Assembly (NCBI GenBank): GCA_011620345.1
Contig: WOZJ01000050.1
Span: forward strand, 194,235-258,234
Direction of reading: 5' to 3'
Source: Nitrospirota bacterium
GTDB lineage: Bacteria > UBA2233
DNA length: 64,000 nt
Shown here: positions 27,813 to 37,218 of the stretch, piece by piece
Layout: every line of letters starts with the position of its first letter
Position numbering within the stretch: position 1 is the stretch's first letter
Program-made: the position numbers and the translations under genes
Notes under the pieces: generated by a model
The model's database searches: none
What the model saw: the letters and a program-made list of their open reading frames with translations, nothing else
Told to the model about the DNA's origin: nothing

Positions 27813-29101
27813 CCATCAACCCTCAAAACTTCCTGGCCGTTCATAAAGGGTCTCAGCGCCTTCGGTAGGATAACCGACCCGTCTTCAGCCTGCCCGTTCT
27901 CTAAGATTGCCGCAAGGGTTCTGCCAACGGCCAGGCCTGACCCGTTGAGCGTGTGGACAAAGCGGTTTTTGCCAGTGGCTTTTTCTTTGTATCGAATCGC
28001 ACCCCGTCTTGCCTGAAAATCGCCAAAATTACTGCAGGAGGATATCTCCCTGTAGGTATACTGGGAAGGAAACCATACTTCGATATCGTACGTCTTTCTG
28101 GCTGCAAACCCAAGATCCCCAGTGCATAAGACAACCACTCGGTATGGAAGCTCCAGCTCTTGCAAAACCCTTTCTGCATGGCAAAGGAGTTCTTCAAGAG
28201 CCGCTTCGGAGCCTTCCGGATTGACAAAGCGAACCAACTCAACCTTGTCGAACTGGTGCTGACGGATCAGCCCTCGAACGTCCTTGCCGTGAGATCCAGC
28301 CTCCCTTCTGAAGCAGGGCGTATAGGCCGTATAGCATAAAGGCAGCACGTCTTCGTCAAGGATTTCCCCCCTATGAATATTTGTAACGGGCACCTCGGCG
28401 GTAGGGATCAAGTAGAGCTCATCAAGGCCGATGGAGTAGAGGTCATTCTGAAACTTTGGAAGCTGCCCTGTGCAGAGCATGCTTTGGGCATTTACAAGAA
28501 GAGGCGGGGAGACTTCTTTGTAGGCGTGCTTAGAAGTGTGCAGATCCAGCATGAACGCGATCAAGGCACGCACGAGCCTGGCACCCTGGCCGATGAACAA
28601 AGGAAAGCGTGCCCCCGCGATCTTGCTCGCCCGGTCGAGGTCCAGAATGCCTAACGATTGAGCAATCTCGACATGCCCTCTTACAGGAGAACGAAACGCC
28701 CTCGGTTCAAGGTAGCGCCGAACCTCAAGATTGTGCGCTTCGTCTAGGCCGATAGGTATGGATTCATCGGGCAAGTTTGGCAGTCCCAGGAGGATGTCCT
28801 GAAGCTCTTGCTCTACTATGGATAAGTCTTTCTCGAGTTTCGCGATGGTCTCGGAGACCACCTGCAACCCCTCCATAAGGTAGCTTGGATCTTGGCCATC
28901 GAGCTTTGTCCTGGCAACTTGTTTGGAGCCCGCGTTGCGCTTTTTCTTCAGGTCTTCTACGCGCTGAATGAGTTCGCGCCGTTGTTTATCGAGCTCGAGA
29001 AAGCGTTTGAGCTGGTCTTCTAGAAAGGGGTCTTCCCCCCTTGTCTTGAGACGCTCGACGACGAATTCTGGATTTTCACGAATGAACTTTGAGTCGAGCA
29101 T
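27809..29101 (-). CDS. serS: Seryl-tRNA synthetase
   Basis: Class II synthetase charging tRNA-Ser. The start is the ATG at 29101 ([22 protein letters not shown]), preceded by GAGGA. The 430 residues have the N-terminal coiled-coil tRNA-binding arm (about 25-105, [20 protein letters not shown]) and the catalytic core with motif 2 [23 protein letters not shown] and motif 3 [18 protein letters not shown]. The ATG lies one base beyond the end of the upstream helicase gene, and two serine tRNAs follow immediately, so substrate and enzyme genes form one transcription unit. Confidence 0.97.
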   Translation of the reverse strand: MLDSKFIRENPEFVVERLKTRGEDPFLEDQLKRFLELDKQRRELIQRVEDLKKKRNAGSKQVARTKLDGQDPSYLMEGLQVVSETIAKLEKDLSIVEQELQDILLGLPNLPDESIPIGLDEAHNLEVRRYLEPRAFRSPVRGHVEIAQSLGILDLDRASKIAGARFPLFIGQGARLVRALIAFMLDLHTSKHAYKEVSPPLLVNAQSMLCTGQLPKFQNDLYSIGLDELYLIPTAEVPVTNIHRGEILDEDVLPLCYTAYTPCFRREAGSHGKDVRGLIRQHQFDKVELVRFVNPEGSEAALEELLCHAERVLQELELPYRVVVLCTGDLGFAARKTYDIEVWFPSQYTYREISSCSNFGDFQARRGAIRYKEKATGKNRFVHTLNGSGLAVGRTLAAILENGQAEDGSVILPKALRPFMNGQEVLRVDG

Positions 29102-29102
29102 T

Positions 29103-31109
29103 CTATCCTCTGTATGTTTGCCTAGAAAATTGGCTGCTCCCAACGAGGGATGAAAGCCATCCCTCGTTGGGAGATGGAGCTCGCTCCATCAATTCACGAG
29201 GAATGTCTTCCAAGAACGGCGAGGGTTCTCTCGGCTCTTTGCCCATTGGGCCGAAACGATACCTGCATAAGGACAGAAAGAGTCGCTCTTTGGCACGCGT
29301 AACGCCGACATAAAACAACCTTCTTTCCTCCTCGATCTGGTTGGGAAGATCCCTGCAAAGACTGTGCGGCAAAAGGCTGTCCTCGAGTCCGACAAGGAAT
29401 ACGAACGGGAACTCCAGCCCTTTTGCTTGATGAAGCGTCATTAAGAGCACCTGACCGGTGCGCGACCCTGCCTGATCGAGGTCTGTCATCAGTGAGACAT
29501 GGTCGAGATAGTCCTGAAGTTCCATTGTTCCTTGGGTTGCCTCAAGGGAGCGCGCCAGCGCGACCATTTCGTAGAGATTCTCTACGCGTTCTTTCGCTTC
29601 GCGCTCTGGTTTTGAAAGGAGCGCCGCTTCAAGGCCGCTTTCATTGATGACGCAAAGAAGCCCATCGGAAAGCGACGATGCGTTTTTTATTCCCTCATCC
29701 ATCTCTTGCAACTTCTTTCCGAGCGCAAGAAGCTTTTTTGCCTGGGATTTTAGCGGGGCTGGCAACATTTCGGTCGTCAGCAGGGTTAGGTAGTCATGGC
29801 TAAGCTGTTCTTTGAGGTCCGAAAGCTTTTGAAGCGTGACCTCGCCAATTCCTTTTGGGGGGTTCTGCGCCAGCCTATAAAGGCTTAACGTATCGCATGG
29901 GTTGGCTAAAAACTTCAGGTAGGCAAGGAGGTCTTTAATCTCCCTTCTTTGGTAAAATTTTACGCCGCCTAGGATCAAATAAGGAATTCCAAGGCCTAAA
30001 AGTGCCTCTTCAAGCGCCCGAGATTGCGCGTTGGTCCTGTAGAGGATGGCGATTTCGCCGGGATTTTTACCATCGTTGATTAGCCTTTTAATGGCCTCGG
30101 CAGCCATCCTTCCTTCTTCAAACTCGTTCGATGCCTCGATAAGTTGGATCGGAGACCCTTTGGCGTTTTCCGTCCAAAGCGTTTTGCCTCGCCTAAAGTT
30201 ATTTTTTTTGATGACGCCGTTCGCCGCCTCTAGAATGACCCGGGTGCTCCGGTAGTTCTGCTCAAGCCGAAACACTTGAGGCTCGGAGAAATCCTCTTCA
30301 AACCGAAGGATAGAGGCTAGGTTGGCCCCCCTCCAGCCGTAGATTGACTGATCGTCATCCCCAACGGCAAATAGAGGCCTGTTGGGCTGGCATAAGAGCT
30401 TCAAGAGGCGGTACTGGGTAAAATTGATGTCTTGGAATTCGTCGACGAATACATGGCTGAAGCGTCGTCGCGCCTCCTCAAAGATTCCTGGATCCTGCTC
30501 GAGCAGTCTTACGGGCCTAAGCAAGAGATCGCCGAAATCAGCCAAGTTCTCCTTTTTCAAGTAGGCTTCGTAGGCTTTTAGGATCTCAAACAGGGCAAGC
30601 CCGCGCGTCTTGGCCAAGAAAGGGTTTATGGACTCTATCGCCTGCTCGAAGGTCAACATGCTGTCCTTCATTTTTGCCAGCACTTGGGCGATCAACCCGG
30701 AATCTATGCGTTTGTCCTGAACGTTGGCCGCTCCTATGAGCCTCTTGAGAAGCCTTGTTTGGTCTGCATCGTCCAAAATACCGGGTCGGAATCCTGCAAA
30801 CGAACGTAGAAACCAAAGCCCGAAGCTGTGGAAGGTTGAGGCCATAACTTCTCCCCCTACCCCAATTCCCAACATATCGGTAAGACGCTCGCGCATCTCT
30901 CTGGCGGCCTTGTTCGTAAAGGTTATGGCCAGTACGCTCCTTGGATTGACGCCCTTGGCGGTAAGATAAGCAATCCTTGTCGTGAGTACCCTCGTCTTTC
31001 CAGATCCCGCACCCGCCAAGACGAGCGTAGGACGCTCCGGCGCCATGACGATTTCTTTCTGAGCTGGGTTTAGTGTCTGGATCAGCCGGTTAATATCAAA
31101 ACAGTCCAT
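29103..31109 (-). CDS. UvrD/Rep/PcrA-family 3'-5' DNA helicase
   Basis: Superfamily 1A helicase for DNA repair or replication restart. The 668 residues show motif I GAGSGKT (33-39), motif Ia [14 protein letters not shown], motif II DEFQD in place of the more usual DEYQD, motif [16 protein letters not shown], motif IV EQNYRST, motif [18 protein letters not shown] and motif [13 protein letters not shown]. It is about 50-70 residues shorter than PcrA or UvrD at the C terminus, closer to Rep. Its last 30 codons contain two adjoining perfect inverted repeats (29137-29190). It is followed by serS. Confidence 0.93.
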   Translation of the reverse strand: MDCFDINRLIQTLNPAQKEIVMAPERPTLVLAGAGSGKTRVLTTRIAYLTAKGVNPRSVLAITFTNKAAREMRERLTDMLGIGVGGEVMASTFHSFGLWFLRSFAGFRPGILDDADQTRLLKRLIGAANVQDKRIDSGLIAQVLAKMKDSMLTFEQAIESINPFLAKTRGLALFEILKAYEAYLKKENLADFGDLLLRPVRLLEQDPGIFEEARRRFSHVFVDEFQDINFTQYRLLKLLCQPNRPLFAVGDDDQSIYGWRGANLASILRFEEDFSEPQVFRLEQNYRSTRVILEAANGVIKKNNFRRGKTLWTENAKGSPIQLIEASNEFEEGRMAAEAIKRLINDGKNPGEIAILYRTNAQSRALEEALLGLGIPYLILGGVKFYQRREIKDLLAYLKFLANPCDTLSLYRLAQNPPKGIGEVTLQKLSDLKEQLSHDYLTLLTTEMLPAPLKSQAKKLLALGKKLQEMDEGIKNASSLSDGLLCVINESGLEAALLSKPEREAKERVENLYEMVALARSLEATQGTMELQDYLDHVSLMTDLDQAGSRTGQVLLMTLHQAKGLEFPFVFLVGLEDSLLPHSLCRDLPNQIEEERRLFYVGVTRAKERLFLSLCRYRFGPMGKEPREPSPFLEDIPRELMERAPSPNEGWLSSLVGSSQFSRQTYRG
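29137..29173. repeat. Perfect 16-bp inverted repeat, 5-base loop
   Basis: Left arm 29137-29152, loop AAAGC, right arm 29158-29173 (arms CTCCCAACGAGGGATG and its exact complement). It lies inside the last codons of the helicase gene and 36 bases upstream of the serS ATG, so the shared transcript would carry a very stable stem-loop. No T-run follows directly on the - strand (CAGCCAATTTTC), so it is not a classical terminator. Confidence 0.9.
29173..29190. repeat. Second, adjoining 8-bp inverted repeat
   Basis: GATGGAGC-TC-GCTCCATC, directly next to the 16-bp repeat and sharing one base with it. Together they make two stacked hairpins in the helicase-serS message. Confidence 0.85.
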
Positions 31110-31186
31110 CCCTTGGCCTTACCGTTTCTTTTTAGTGTCCCATACGAAGCCATCGAAAAAAAAGCGTGCAGAATGGGGGAAGTTCC

Positions 31187-33052
31187 CTAGCCCGCTGGTC
31201 TTTGGCCGGTATACATGGGCCGGGCGAAAGGTTCCGATTTCGGAAGGGTTCCTTTGGCCTTAAACGCCTCAACCCTCTGGTTGTAAAAAAGGATAATGTC
31301 CCTTCGATCGAGCATTCCGAGCAGCCTTTTCGAATTCTTTTCTTCGACGACCGGTATTTGACGCAAGTTGCGTACGGTTACCTTCTTGAGAACTTCGTTT
31401 AGATCTTCTGTGGGGTTTGTGACTACGACTTTTGTTTGCGCGAGGTCTTTCATGGTGACGGGGTCGGAAATATCCGATTCAAACAAGACGCCCCGGAAGT
31501 CTTTGATCGAGAAGATCCCACTTAGCTCTCCTTTATCGTTCGTGACGGGAAAGTACTGCTGGTTCGTGCGGGCAAAGACCTGTTTAAACTCTCCAAAACG
31601 CATACCCTCTGGAACGGTCGTTACCTGCTTGAGTGAGTCAAGCAGGTCTTGGACCTTGATTGCCTCCAGCACGTCGATAAAGAATTCTCCTTGGTGGGCC
31701 GGAGATGCAAGCCTGTTTTTCACCTGCTTCGAGTAAATCGAGGACGTACCCGTTAAGGCATAGCAAATGGTGCATACGAGCATGGAAGGAAGAAGGAGAA
31801 GATAGGAACCGGTCATCTCGCTTACCATGATAATAGTAGAAATAGGCGCCTTGGAAACGCCGGCGAAGAAACCTGCCATGCCGACGATGACGAATGCCTC
31901 GGGGTGAACGACGATACCCGGCACGAGTGCATGAAAGGCTTTGCCAAGACAGGCGCCTAGAGCTCCGCCGATCACGACGGACGGACCGAACACGCCTCCG
32001 CTCCCCCCTGACCCGATCGAGAACGCGGTCGTTAGGATCTTACCGAAAGCCAAAGGGAGAAGCATGCCGAAGCCTGCCTGCCCGTAAATAGCCTGCTGGA
32101 GAAACCCGTAGCCAAACGCAAGCGTCTGAGGATAAAAAAAGCCGATCAAGCCGGTTATCAGGCCCCCTAAGGCAGGCTTAAGGATTTTTGGCAGCTTCAA
32201 GCTTTGGAACCAGCCGTGGATGCCGTAAAAAGTATGGACATAAATAACGCCTACACCGGCAAGCACGAGTGCAAGGATGATGTAGAACAAAAGCGTGGCC
32301 GGGTTATGGAAGGCAAGACTCGGACCGTTGAAGAGCGATCCAAAACCAAACAGCGAGCAAAAAACGCAATAGGAAACAACAGCGGAGATCACTGCGGGGA
32401 TGATTAACTCGGCCTCGAACTCAGGCTGGCTGTAGAGCACCTCCGAAGCGAACAGCGCGCCTGCCAAAGGAGCCCGAAAGATTGCGCCGATACCCGCACC
32501 CATGCCAGCCGCCAGCATGATACGACGCTCCCTGTCAGAGAGCCTAAAGCGGTCCGCAAGGAACGAGCCAAAGCCAGCTCCAATCTGGGCGATTGGCCCT
32601 TCCCTCCCCCCTGACCCGCCGGTTGTGAGTGTAAGTACCGAGGCGATCGTCTTGACAAACGGGATACGCGCCCGAACATACCCTTGCTTGTGATGGTAGG
32701 CTTCGATAACTGCGTCAGTTCCGTGGCCTTCAGCCTCCGGGGCGAGGGTGTAGACTATAAGTCCGCTCAAAAGCCCGCCTAGGGCAGGAAGCCAGATGAG
32801 CCAGGCGCGATGAAAAGGTGTGGTCGTTGCTGTAAACAGGCTTTGCTCTCCAAAGGGTGCCGGCGGACGATAGCCCGCAATCCCGCCCAGGAAAACATGC
32901 ATGCCGACATCGCAAAGGACTTGAAAAATGATGGCCCCTAGGCCTGCAACGATGCCGATCGCGACGTAGGCCGCTATCCAGCGGCCTGCCGATTTGATGA
33001 TTCCGTTGAGCATAAAGACTAGACCGTAAGGCTCGTTTGATGAAGATGGCAA
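31187..33052 (-). CDS. ClC-family chloride channel/transporter with CBS pair
   Basis: Homodimeric membrane protein; the 621 residues have the ClC core (about 20-450) and two C-terminal CBS domains (about 460-600). Seen: the gating Glu151 in GSGGREGPIAQIG, GSGGVFGPSVVIGGALG, and the central tyrosine in SSIYSKQ. The usual GSGIP selectivity motif is GHGTD here (109-113). The position of the internal proton glutamate of ClC antiporters is Val205 (in ASEVLYS), as in ClC channels. The TTG start at 33052 is uncertain; the ATG at 33013 (MLNGIIKSAGRW) is a good alternative. It starts divergently from thiM. Confidence 0.92.
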   Translation of the reverse strand: MPSSSNEPYGLVFMLNGIIKSAGRWIAAYVAIGIVAGLGAIIFQVLCDVGMHVFLGGIAGYRPPAPFGEQSLFTATTTPFHRAWLIWLPALGGLLSGLIVYTLAPEAEGHGTDAVIEAYHHKQGYVRARIPFVKTIASVLTLTTGGSGGREGPIAQIGAGFGSFLADRFRLSDRERRIMLAAGMGAGIGAIFRAPLAGALFASEVLYSQPEFEAELIIPAVISAVVSYCVFCSLFGFGSLFNGPSLAFHNPATLLFYIILALVLAGVGVIYVHTFYGIHGWFQSLKLPKILKPALGGLITGLIGFFYPQTLAFGYGFLQQAIYGQAGFGMLLPLAFGKILTTAFSIGSGGSGGVFGPSVVIGGALGACLGKAFHALVPGIVVHPEAFVIVGMAGFFAGVSKAPISTIIMVSEMTGSYLLLLPSMLVCTICYALTGTSSIYSKQVKNRLASPAHQGEFFIDVLEAIKVQDLLDSLKQVTTVPEGMRFGEFKQVFARTNQQYFPVTNDKGELSGIFSIKDFRGVLFESDISDPVTMKDLAQTKVVVTNPTEDLNEVLKKVTVRNLRQIPVVEEKNSKRLLGMLDRRDIILFYNQRVEAFKAKGTLPKSEPFARPMYTGQRPAG

Positions 33053-33142
33053 GCAACCGCTTCTTTATGTGTTTTATGCTAGGCCTTTTTGTGTAGAATG
33101 ACAATAGAGGCCGATTAGATAAGAAGGAGTATAAGGAGTATC

Positions 33143-33913
33143 TTGTTGCAAAACGCATACTTGAGCGCAGCCTTGGAACGAATTGCTTCCACCCGACCGC
33201 TCATCCACCACATGACGAACCTGGTTGTTGCGAGCGTAACGGCCAATCTTACGCTTGCAATGGGGGGACTTCCCATCATGGCGTCCGCCAAAGAGGAAGT
33301 TGAGGAGATCGTCTCCAAGTCGAGCGTCCTTTTGCTCAACATTGGTACGCCTACAAGCGAGCAGCTTGAGGCCATGGAACGGGCCGGTTCCATGGCCAAG
33401 GAGCTCAAGATTCCGATCGTCTTCGACCCGGTCGGGGCAGGGGCGAGCCGCTTCCGGACGAAAGCGGCGATTGATCTCATCCGAGAGCTTCAGCCATCTG
33501 TAGTCCGAAGTAACCTTGCCGAGGCTCTTTCGCTGATTCAAGAAGATGCGCGCATCCTCGGCGTCGAGAGCCTCGAGGACGACGAGGAGACCGCCAAACG
33601 GGCCGCTAGGGGGCTTGCTGCACGCTTTGGCTGCGTGGCGGCCATTACGGGCAAAGTAGATATCGTCTCGGACGGCGAAAATGTAGGGCGCATAACAGGC
33701 GGAAACCCTTTGCTCAAAAGCATTACAGGGTCGGGCTGCATGGCAACTACGGCTGTGGCTTGCTTTCTTGCCAAGGATACCCCTATCAAAGCCGCAGTAC
33801 TTGGACTCTCTCTTATAAAAACGGCAAGCGAACTCGCTTTGGAGGTCAAAGGGCCTGGATCCTTCCAGGTCTCCCTTCTGGATGCCGTTTACCGCCTTAG
33901 AGAAGGGCTTTAG
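33143..33913 (+). CDS. thiM: Hydroxyethylthiazole kinase
   Basis: Phosphorylates 4-methyl-5-(2-hydroxyethyl)thiazole, a salvage step of thiamine biosynthesis. The 256 residues contain IHHMTNLVVASVTANLTLA, PIVFDPVGAGASRFR and the anion-hole motif ITGSGCMATTAVACF with the catalytic Cys199. The start is one of two consecutive TTG codons (33143 or 33146) after an AAGGAGT ribosome binding site. It is followed by thiE after 3 bases. No TPP riboswitch (thi box) is visible in the 90-base leader. Confidence 0.95.
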   Translation: MLQNAYLSAALERIASTRPLIHHMTNLVVASVTANLTLAMGGLPIMASAKEEVEEIVSKSSVLLLNIGTPTSEQLEAMERAGSMAKELKIPIVFDPVGAGASRFRTKAAIDLIRELQPSVVRSNLAEALSLIQEDARILGVESLEDDEETAKRAARGLAARFGCVAAITGKVDIVSDGENVGRITGGNPLLKSITGSGCMATTAVACFLAKDTPIKAAVLGLSLIKTASELALEVKGPGSFQVSLLDAVYRLREGL

Positions 33914-33916
33914 TCC

Positions 33917-34540
33917 ATGTTCAAGAGGCCTATTCTTTGCGCGATTACGGCTAGCAACGCTCAGCTCAGTCATGCCGATATCGCGAATGCAGCGGTCCGG
34001 GCCAACGTGCCGATGGTCCAGCTACGCATGAAGGGTGCTTTCAGTACCGAGATGTACGAAACGGCCCGAACCCTTCGAGCGATCACCGAGGGAAAGGCTC
34101 TTTTGATCGTCAATGACAGCCTCGAGGTGGCGCTGACGGTTGGAGCGGACGGCGTTCATTTGGGAAAAGAAGACTTGCCCATTGATGCCGCGAGACGGAT
34201 CTCCCCGAAAGGGTTTTTGATCGGGGCGTCCGTCTCGAATGCCTACGAGGCAAAAAAAGCCGCAACGCTCGGGGCGGACTACATTGGCGCTGGCCCCGTG
34301 TTTGCTACGAAGAATAAGCTGGATAAACCTCCAATCGGGCTTGCTCGGCTATCCGAGGTATGCGGTGTCGTCTCGATCCCCGTCCTTGCGATCGGGGGCA
34401 TAACGCTCGAGAATGCCCCGCAAGTCATGCAGGCTGGAGCTTCCGGCGTGGCCGTAATTTCAGCCATCTTGGATGCAAAGCACCCCCTTGAGGCTATCCG
34501 CAGCTTGATGGTAAGCCTCAAGGGGGTCTCTTTCCCATAG
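33917..34540 (+). CDS. thiE: Thiamine-phosphate synthase
   Basis: Joins the thiazole phosphate and pyrimidine pyrophosphate moieties to give thiamine phosphate. The 207 residues form a TIM barrel with VPMVQLRMKGA, LLIVNDSLEVALTVGADGVHLGKEDLP, the phosphate-binding IGASVSNAYEA, ADYIGAGPVFATKNKLDKPP and IPVLAIGGITLENAPQVMQAGASGVAVIS. All match ThiE. It lies 3 bases after thiM, a common thiazole/thiamine salvage pair, and converges on the acyl-CoA dehydrogenase gene. Confidence 0.95.
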   Translation: MFKRPILCAITASNAQLSHADIANAAVRANVPMVQLRMKGAFSTEMYETARTLRAITEGKALLIVNDSLEVALTVGADGVHLGKEDLPIDAARRISPKGFLIGASVSNAYEAKKAATLGADYIGAGPVFATKNKLDKPPIGLARLSEVCGVVSIPVLAIGGITLENAPQVMQAGASGVAVISAILDAKHPLEAIRSLMVSLKGVSFP

Positions 34541-34662
34541 CCGGAGAGGGCGCGCCTAGGGTTGGCCTTGAAAAGCTTTCCGCTGCACGGCCTAAAATTG
34601 CCCCACCTTCACGAAGGCATCGCCTCCTAGCGCTAAAGCCCTTTCTGAGAGGATACTCGGCA

Positions 34663-35865
34663 TCAGTAGGACTTAGGCAACCCAAGAACATGCTCGGAGA
34701 TGAAGTTCATCACCATCTCGTTGTTTATCGGGGCGGTTTTTAAGAGCCTTGCCGGCGCCCACATCTGGATGAGCTGGTAGTCGGTCACGAACCCGTTCCC
34801 CCCGTGCGTCTGGATTGCCCGATCGATAGCATCGACGGCCAGCTCGGACGCCAAGAGCTTGGCCATGTTGGCGTAACCCCCTGTCTGGGCGGGGGGGAGG
34901 CCATTGTCGAACGCCCAGGCCGCCTTGTAGGTCAAGAGCCTTACCGCTTCCTGCGTCGCCTTAATGTGGGCCAGGGGATGTTGGACGCCTTGGTAGGCCC
35001 CGATCGGAGTATCTGACCAAACCTTTCGCTCTAAGGCGTAGGCCACCGCTTTCCTTAGGGCGAACTCGGACATACCGACGGCCCCAGCGGCAAGAAGGAT
35101 GCGCTCGGGGTTGAGTGCATGGAATAAGACCATCGCTCCCATGTGCTCTTCACCCACGCGGTTTTCCAAGGGGACTTCGACGTCGTCGAAGTAAATATGA
35201 AACTGCTTGAACCCTTCGATCCCCATCGTGTTCATCGCGTTCATCGTGATCCCTTTGGCCTTCGTATCGACGATGAACAACCCCATGCCATAGCTCTTGG
35301 GCAGGCCTTGAGCTTTCAGCTCGTCGAGTGTCATCGTGCGCGCGACGATAATCGCGTAATCGGCCACGTCGAACCCGGTGATCCAGGCCTTTTGGCCGTT
35401 TATCCGGTAGATGTCGCCTTCGCGCTTAGCGAGCGTTCTCATTCGGAACGCATTGGTCCCGGCGTCCGGCTCGGTGATCGCAAAGGCCATCTTCATGTCG
35501 CCGTTTGCAATCTTTGGCAACCAGGTGCGCTTTTGTTCTTCGGAGCCGCCACGCAAGATGGCCATCGTATCCATTGTGGTCAACACGGAAAATAGAGAGG
35601 CCCCTACTCCCTCGGTCGCAAGCGTCTCCAAAGCCAACACCATCCCAAGAAGGCCAACCCCAGTCCCACCGTAGCTTTCGGGAATCATTGCGCCTAGGAT
35701 GCCCGCATTGGCCATTTCCTTCCAGATTTCCTCCGGAAAGCGCTGCTCTTCAAAAATCATTTTGTTAAACAAGTCCATTTTTGGTCCAAGCTTTTTGGCG
35801 ACCCCCTTTGCCGCCTCTATCACCATAAGGTGCTCTTGCGTGAGCCCAAATTGCCCCTGTTCCAT
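34663..35865 (-). CDS. Acyl-CoA dehydrogenase with the catalytic base in the isovaleryl-type position
   Basis: The start is the ATG at 35865 behind a GGAGGCG ribosome binding site; upstream frame is not supported. The 400 residues have MAFAITEPDAGTNAF, the substrate-binding FKQFHIYFDDVEVP and GGNGFVTDYQLIQMW. The usual C-terminal base (YEG-S/T-x-E) is replaced by KTAPINNEM, so no Glu is at that position. Instead Glu254 occurs in NPERILLAA, the helix-G position used by isovaleryl- and long-chain acyl-CoA dehydrogenases. Substrate is unknown. It faces a divergent VOC gene across an AT-rich control region. Confidence 0.9.
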   Translation of the reverse strand: MEQGQFGLTQEHLMVIEAAKGVAKKLGPKMDLFNKMIFEEQRFPEEIWKEMANAGILGAMIPESYGGTGVGLLGMVLALETLATEGVGASLFSVLTTMDTMAILRGGSEEQKRTWLPKIANGDMKMAFAITEPDAGTNAFRMRTLAKREGDIYRINGQKAWITGFDVADYAIIVARTMTLDELKAQGLPKSYGMGLFIVDTKAKGITMNAMNTMGIEGFKQFHIYFDDVEVPLENRVGEEHMGAMVLFHALNPERILLAAGAVGMSEFALRKAVAYALERKVWSDTPIGAYQGVQHPLAHIKATQEAVRLLTYKAAWAFDNGLPPAQTGGYANMAKLLASELAVDAIDRAIQTHGGNGFVTDYQLIQMWAPARLLKTAPINNEMVMNFISEHVLGLPKSY

Positions 35866-35912
35866 GAACGCCTCCTTAAAAAACATTAGAAAATCATCGA
35901 GTCCATCTATTA

Positions 35913-35942
35913 AAAATATCAAAAAACTGGTATATTGATCAA
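35913..35942 (-). promoter_or_regulatory. Promoter and palindrome between acyl-CoA dehydrogenase and VOC gene
   Basis: On the - strand TTGATC (35942-35937), 18-base spacer, TATTTT (35918-35913). The -35 region overlaps the perfect palindrome TTGATCAA (35935-35942), and an AGTTGAT sequence complementary to ATCAACT lies about 20 bases further on. This may be an operator for a regulator encoded elsewhere. Confidence 0.4.
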
Positions 35943-36001
35943 CTAATGTTACCAAATGGGAGTTGATTGCGTTATCAACAAAAAAACAGGCTGGGGATGG
36001 C

Positions 36002-36394
36002 ATGGAAATTCTAGAAACTTGCCTCTATGCAGAGGACCTAGTGGAGGTTCGAAGGTTCTACGAAGGGATCCTTGGGCTTAAATGCCTTCAGTTCAAGTTG
36101 GGCCAGTTCGCCTTCTTTAGGGCTGCAAGAGGCGTCCTTCTCGTCTTTAACCCGGCCTATTCGCTAAACCTCCAAAAACTCCCACCTCATGGGGCGGCCG
36201 GGTCCATACACGTTGCCTTTCGAGCGGACGAACAAGAAATCCCTAAATTGAAGAAACGCTTCCAGGAGGGCGGCTTTGTAGTCTATGACGCACTTTGGTG
36301 GAACGGACAATCGAGCTTTTACGTGTACGACCCCGCGGGTAACCTGATCGAATTTGCCCCTGCTGGTATCTGGGAGCTTCCTAAAGAGGCCTAA
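36002..36394 (+). CDS. VOC-superfamily (glyoxalase/bleomycin-resistance fold) protein
   Basis: 130 residues from the ATG at 36002, which follows a GGGGA ribosome binding site. Two beta-alpha-beta-beta-beta modules are visible: MEILETCLYAEDLVEVRRFY with GILGLKC, and IHVAFRADEQEIPKLKKRF with the closing YVYDPAGNLIEFAP. The candidate metal ligands are His in SIHVAF and Glu in LIEF. The substrate cannot be inferred. It lacks the typical methylmalonyl-CoA epimerase opening (IDHIGIAV-like), so I do not call it that. Its end overlaps the znuB end by 4 bases. Confidence 0.85.
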   Translation: MEILETCLYAEDLVEVRRFYEGILGLKCLQFKLGQFAFFRAARGVLLVFNPAYSLNLQKLPPHGAAGSIHVAFRADEQEIPKLKKRFQEGGFVVYDALWWNGQSSFYVYDPAGNLIEFAPAGIWELPKEA

Positions 36395-37212
36395 GCCCTA
36401 CCCGCCCTTGCCTTGAATCCGATGGTGACAAGGTATACGGCTCCAGCTAGGACCGCAATACTCGAACCTGTAGGCAAATCCAAGAAATAGCTCGCAATGA
36501 TCCCGGCCCACGAAAGGAGCAGGCAAAGAACGCCTGCGACGATCATGGCCTTCCAGAGTTTCATCGGGAATACGCAGGCAATAGCGGCCGGGAGCGTAAG
36601 CAGCGCGATCACGAGGATGAGGCCTACAAGCCGAAGCATGGCAACGGTCGCAAGCGCCACTAACAACAGCATGCACAAAGAAAGTATCTCGGTTTTGATG
36701 TTTCGTACCTTGGCAAACGACTCATCGAAGCACAATGCAAGGATTTCCCTGTAAAAGGGTGCAACTACACCAAGGACGGCCATATCTAAAAAGACGGTCA
36801 AGAAAAGGTCCGTATCGGAAACCAGCAGGATGTTCCCGAACAGGTAACTCATGGGATCTGCATACCCAGGTGTCTTCGAGAGAAAAAGGAGGCCAATCGC
36901 CATTCCCACGGCCCAGATCCCTCCGATGACCGTATCCTCGCGCTGCTGAAAGCGAAGGCTTACCCAAGAAATGCCAAGCGCGGATACCAAGGCGGCAAGA
37001 ATAGCACCAGGAAGGGGCCCGCTCCAGGGAATGCCAAGCGCACGTTCGCAAAATAAGCCAATCCCGATACCGCCCAATACGCTGTGGGAGATCGCTCCTG
37101 CGGCAGAACTGATACGCCGTACAACAACGAGCGTCCCAAGGATACCGAACGAAACGCTCGAAAGGAGCGTGATCAAAAAGGCGTTGGCTAAAATACCGAG
37201 CCCTAGATTCAT
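36391..37212 (-). CDS. znuB: Zinc/manganese-type ABC transporter permease
   Basis: ABC-3 family membrane permease, 273 residues and about eight to nine helices. Typical features are VRRISSAAGAISHSVLGGIGIGL, a cytoplasmic SFGILGTLVVVRR segment near the start, and the conserved region LLLVALATVAMLRLVGLILVIALLTLPAA. It is 6 bases downstream of the ATPase gene. Family members transport zinc, manganese or iron; zinc is inferred from the regulator and binding protein. Confidence 0.92.
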   Translation of the reverse strand: MNLGLGILANAFLITLLSSVSFGILGTLVVVRRISSAAGAISHSVLGGIGIGLFCERALGIPWSGPLPGAILAALVSALGISWVSLRFQQREDTVIGGIWAVGMAIGLLFLSKTPGYADPMSYLFGNILLVSDTDLFLTVFLDMAVLGVVAPFYREILALCFDESFAKVRNIKTEILSLCMLLLVALATVAMLRLVGLILVIALLTLPAAIACVFPMKLWKAMIVAGVLCLLLSWAGIIASYFLDLPTGSSIAVLAGAVYLVTIGFKARAGRA

Positions 37213-37218
37213 TCGAGC

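Noticed and set aside
29100-29143. Longer serS start at 29143
   Set aside because: The extra 14 codons lie in the helicase 3' end and hairpin arm; the conserved serS N terminus starts at the ATG at 29101 after GAGGA.
33053-33142. TPP riboswitch upstream of thiM
   Set aside because: The 90-base leader lacks the CTGAGA and other thi-box elements; nothing pairs as expected.
36002-36394. Methylmalonyl-CoA epimerase for the mutase operon
   Set aside because: It is a VOC protein of about the right size but lacks the typical epimerase N-terminal motif and is far from the mutase genes.
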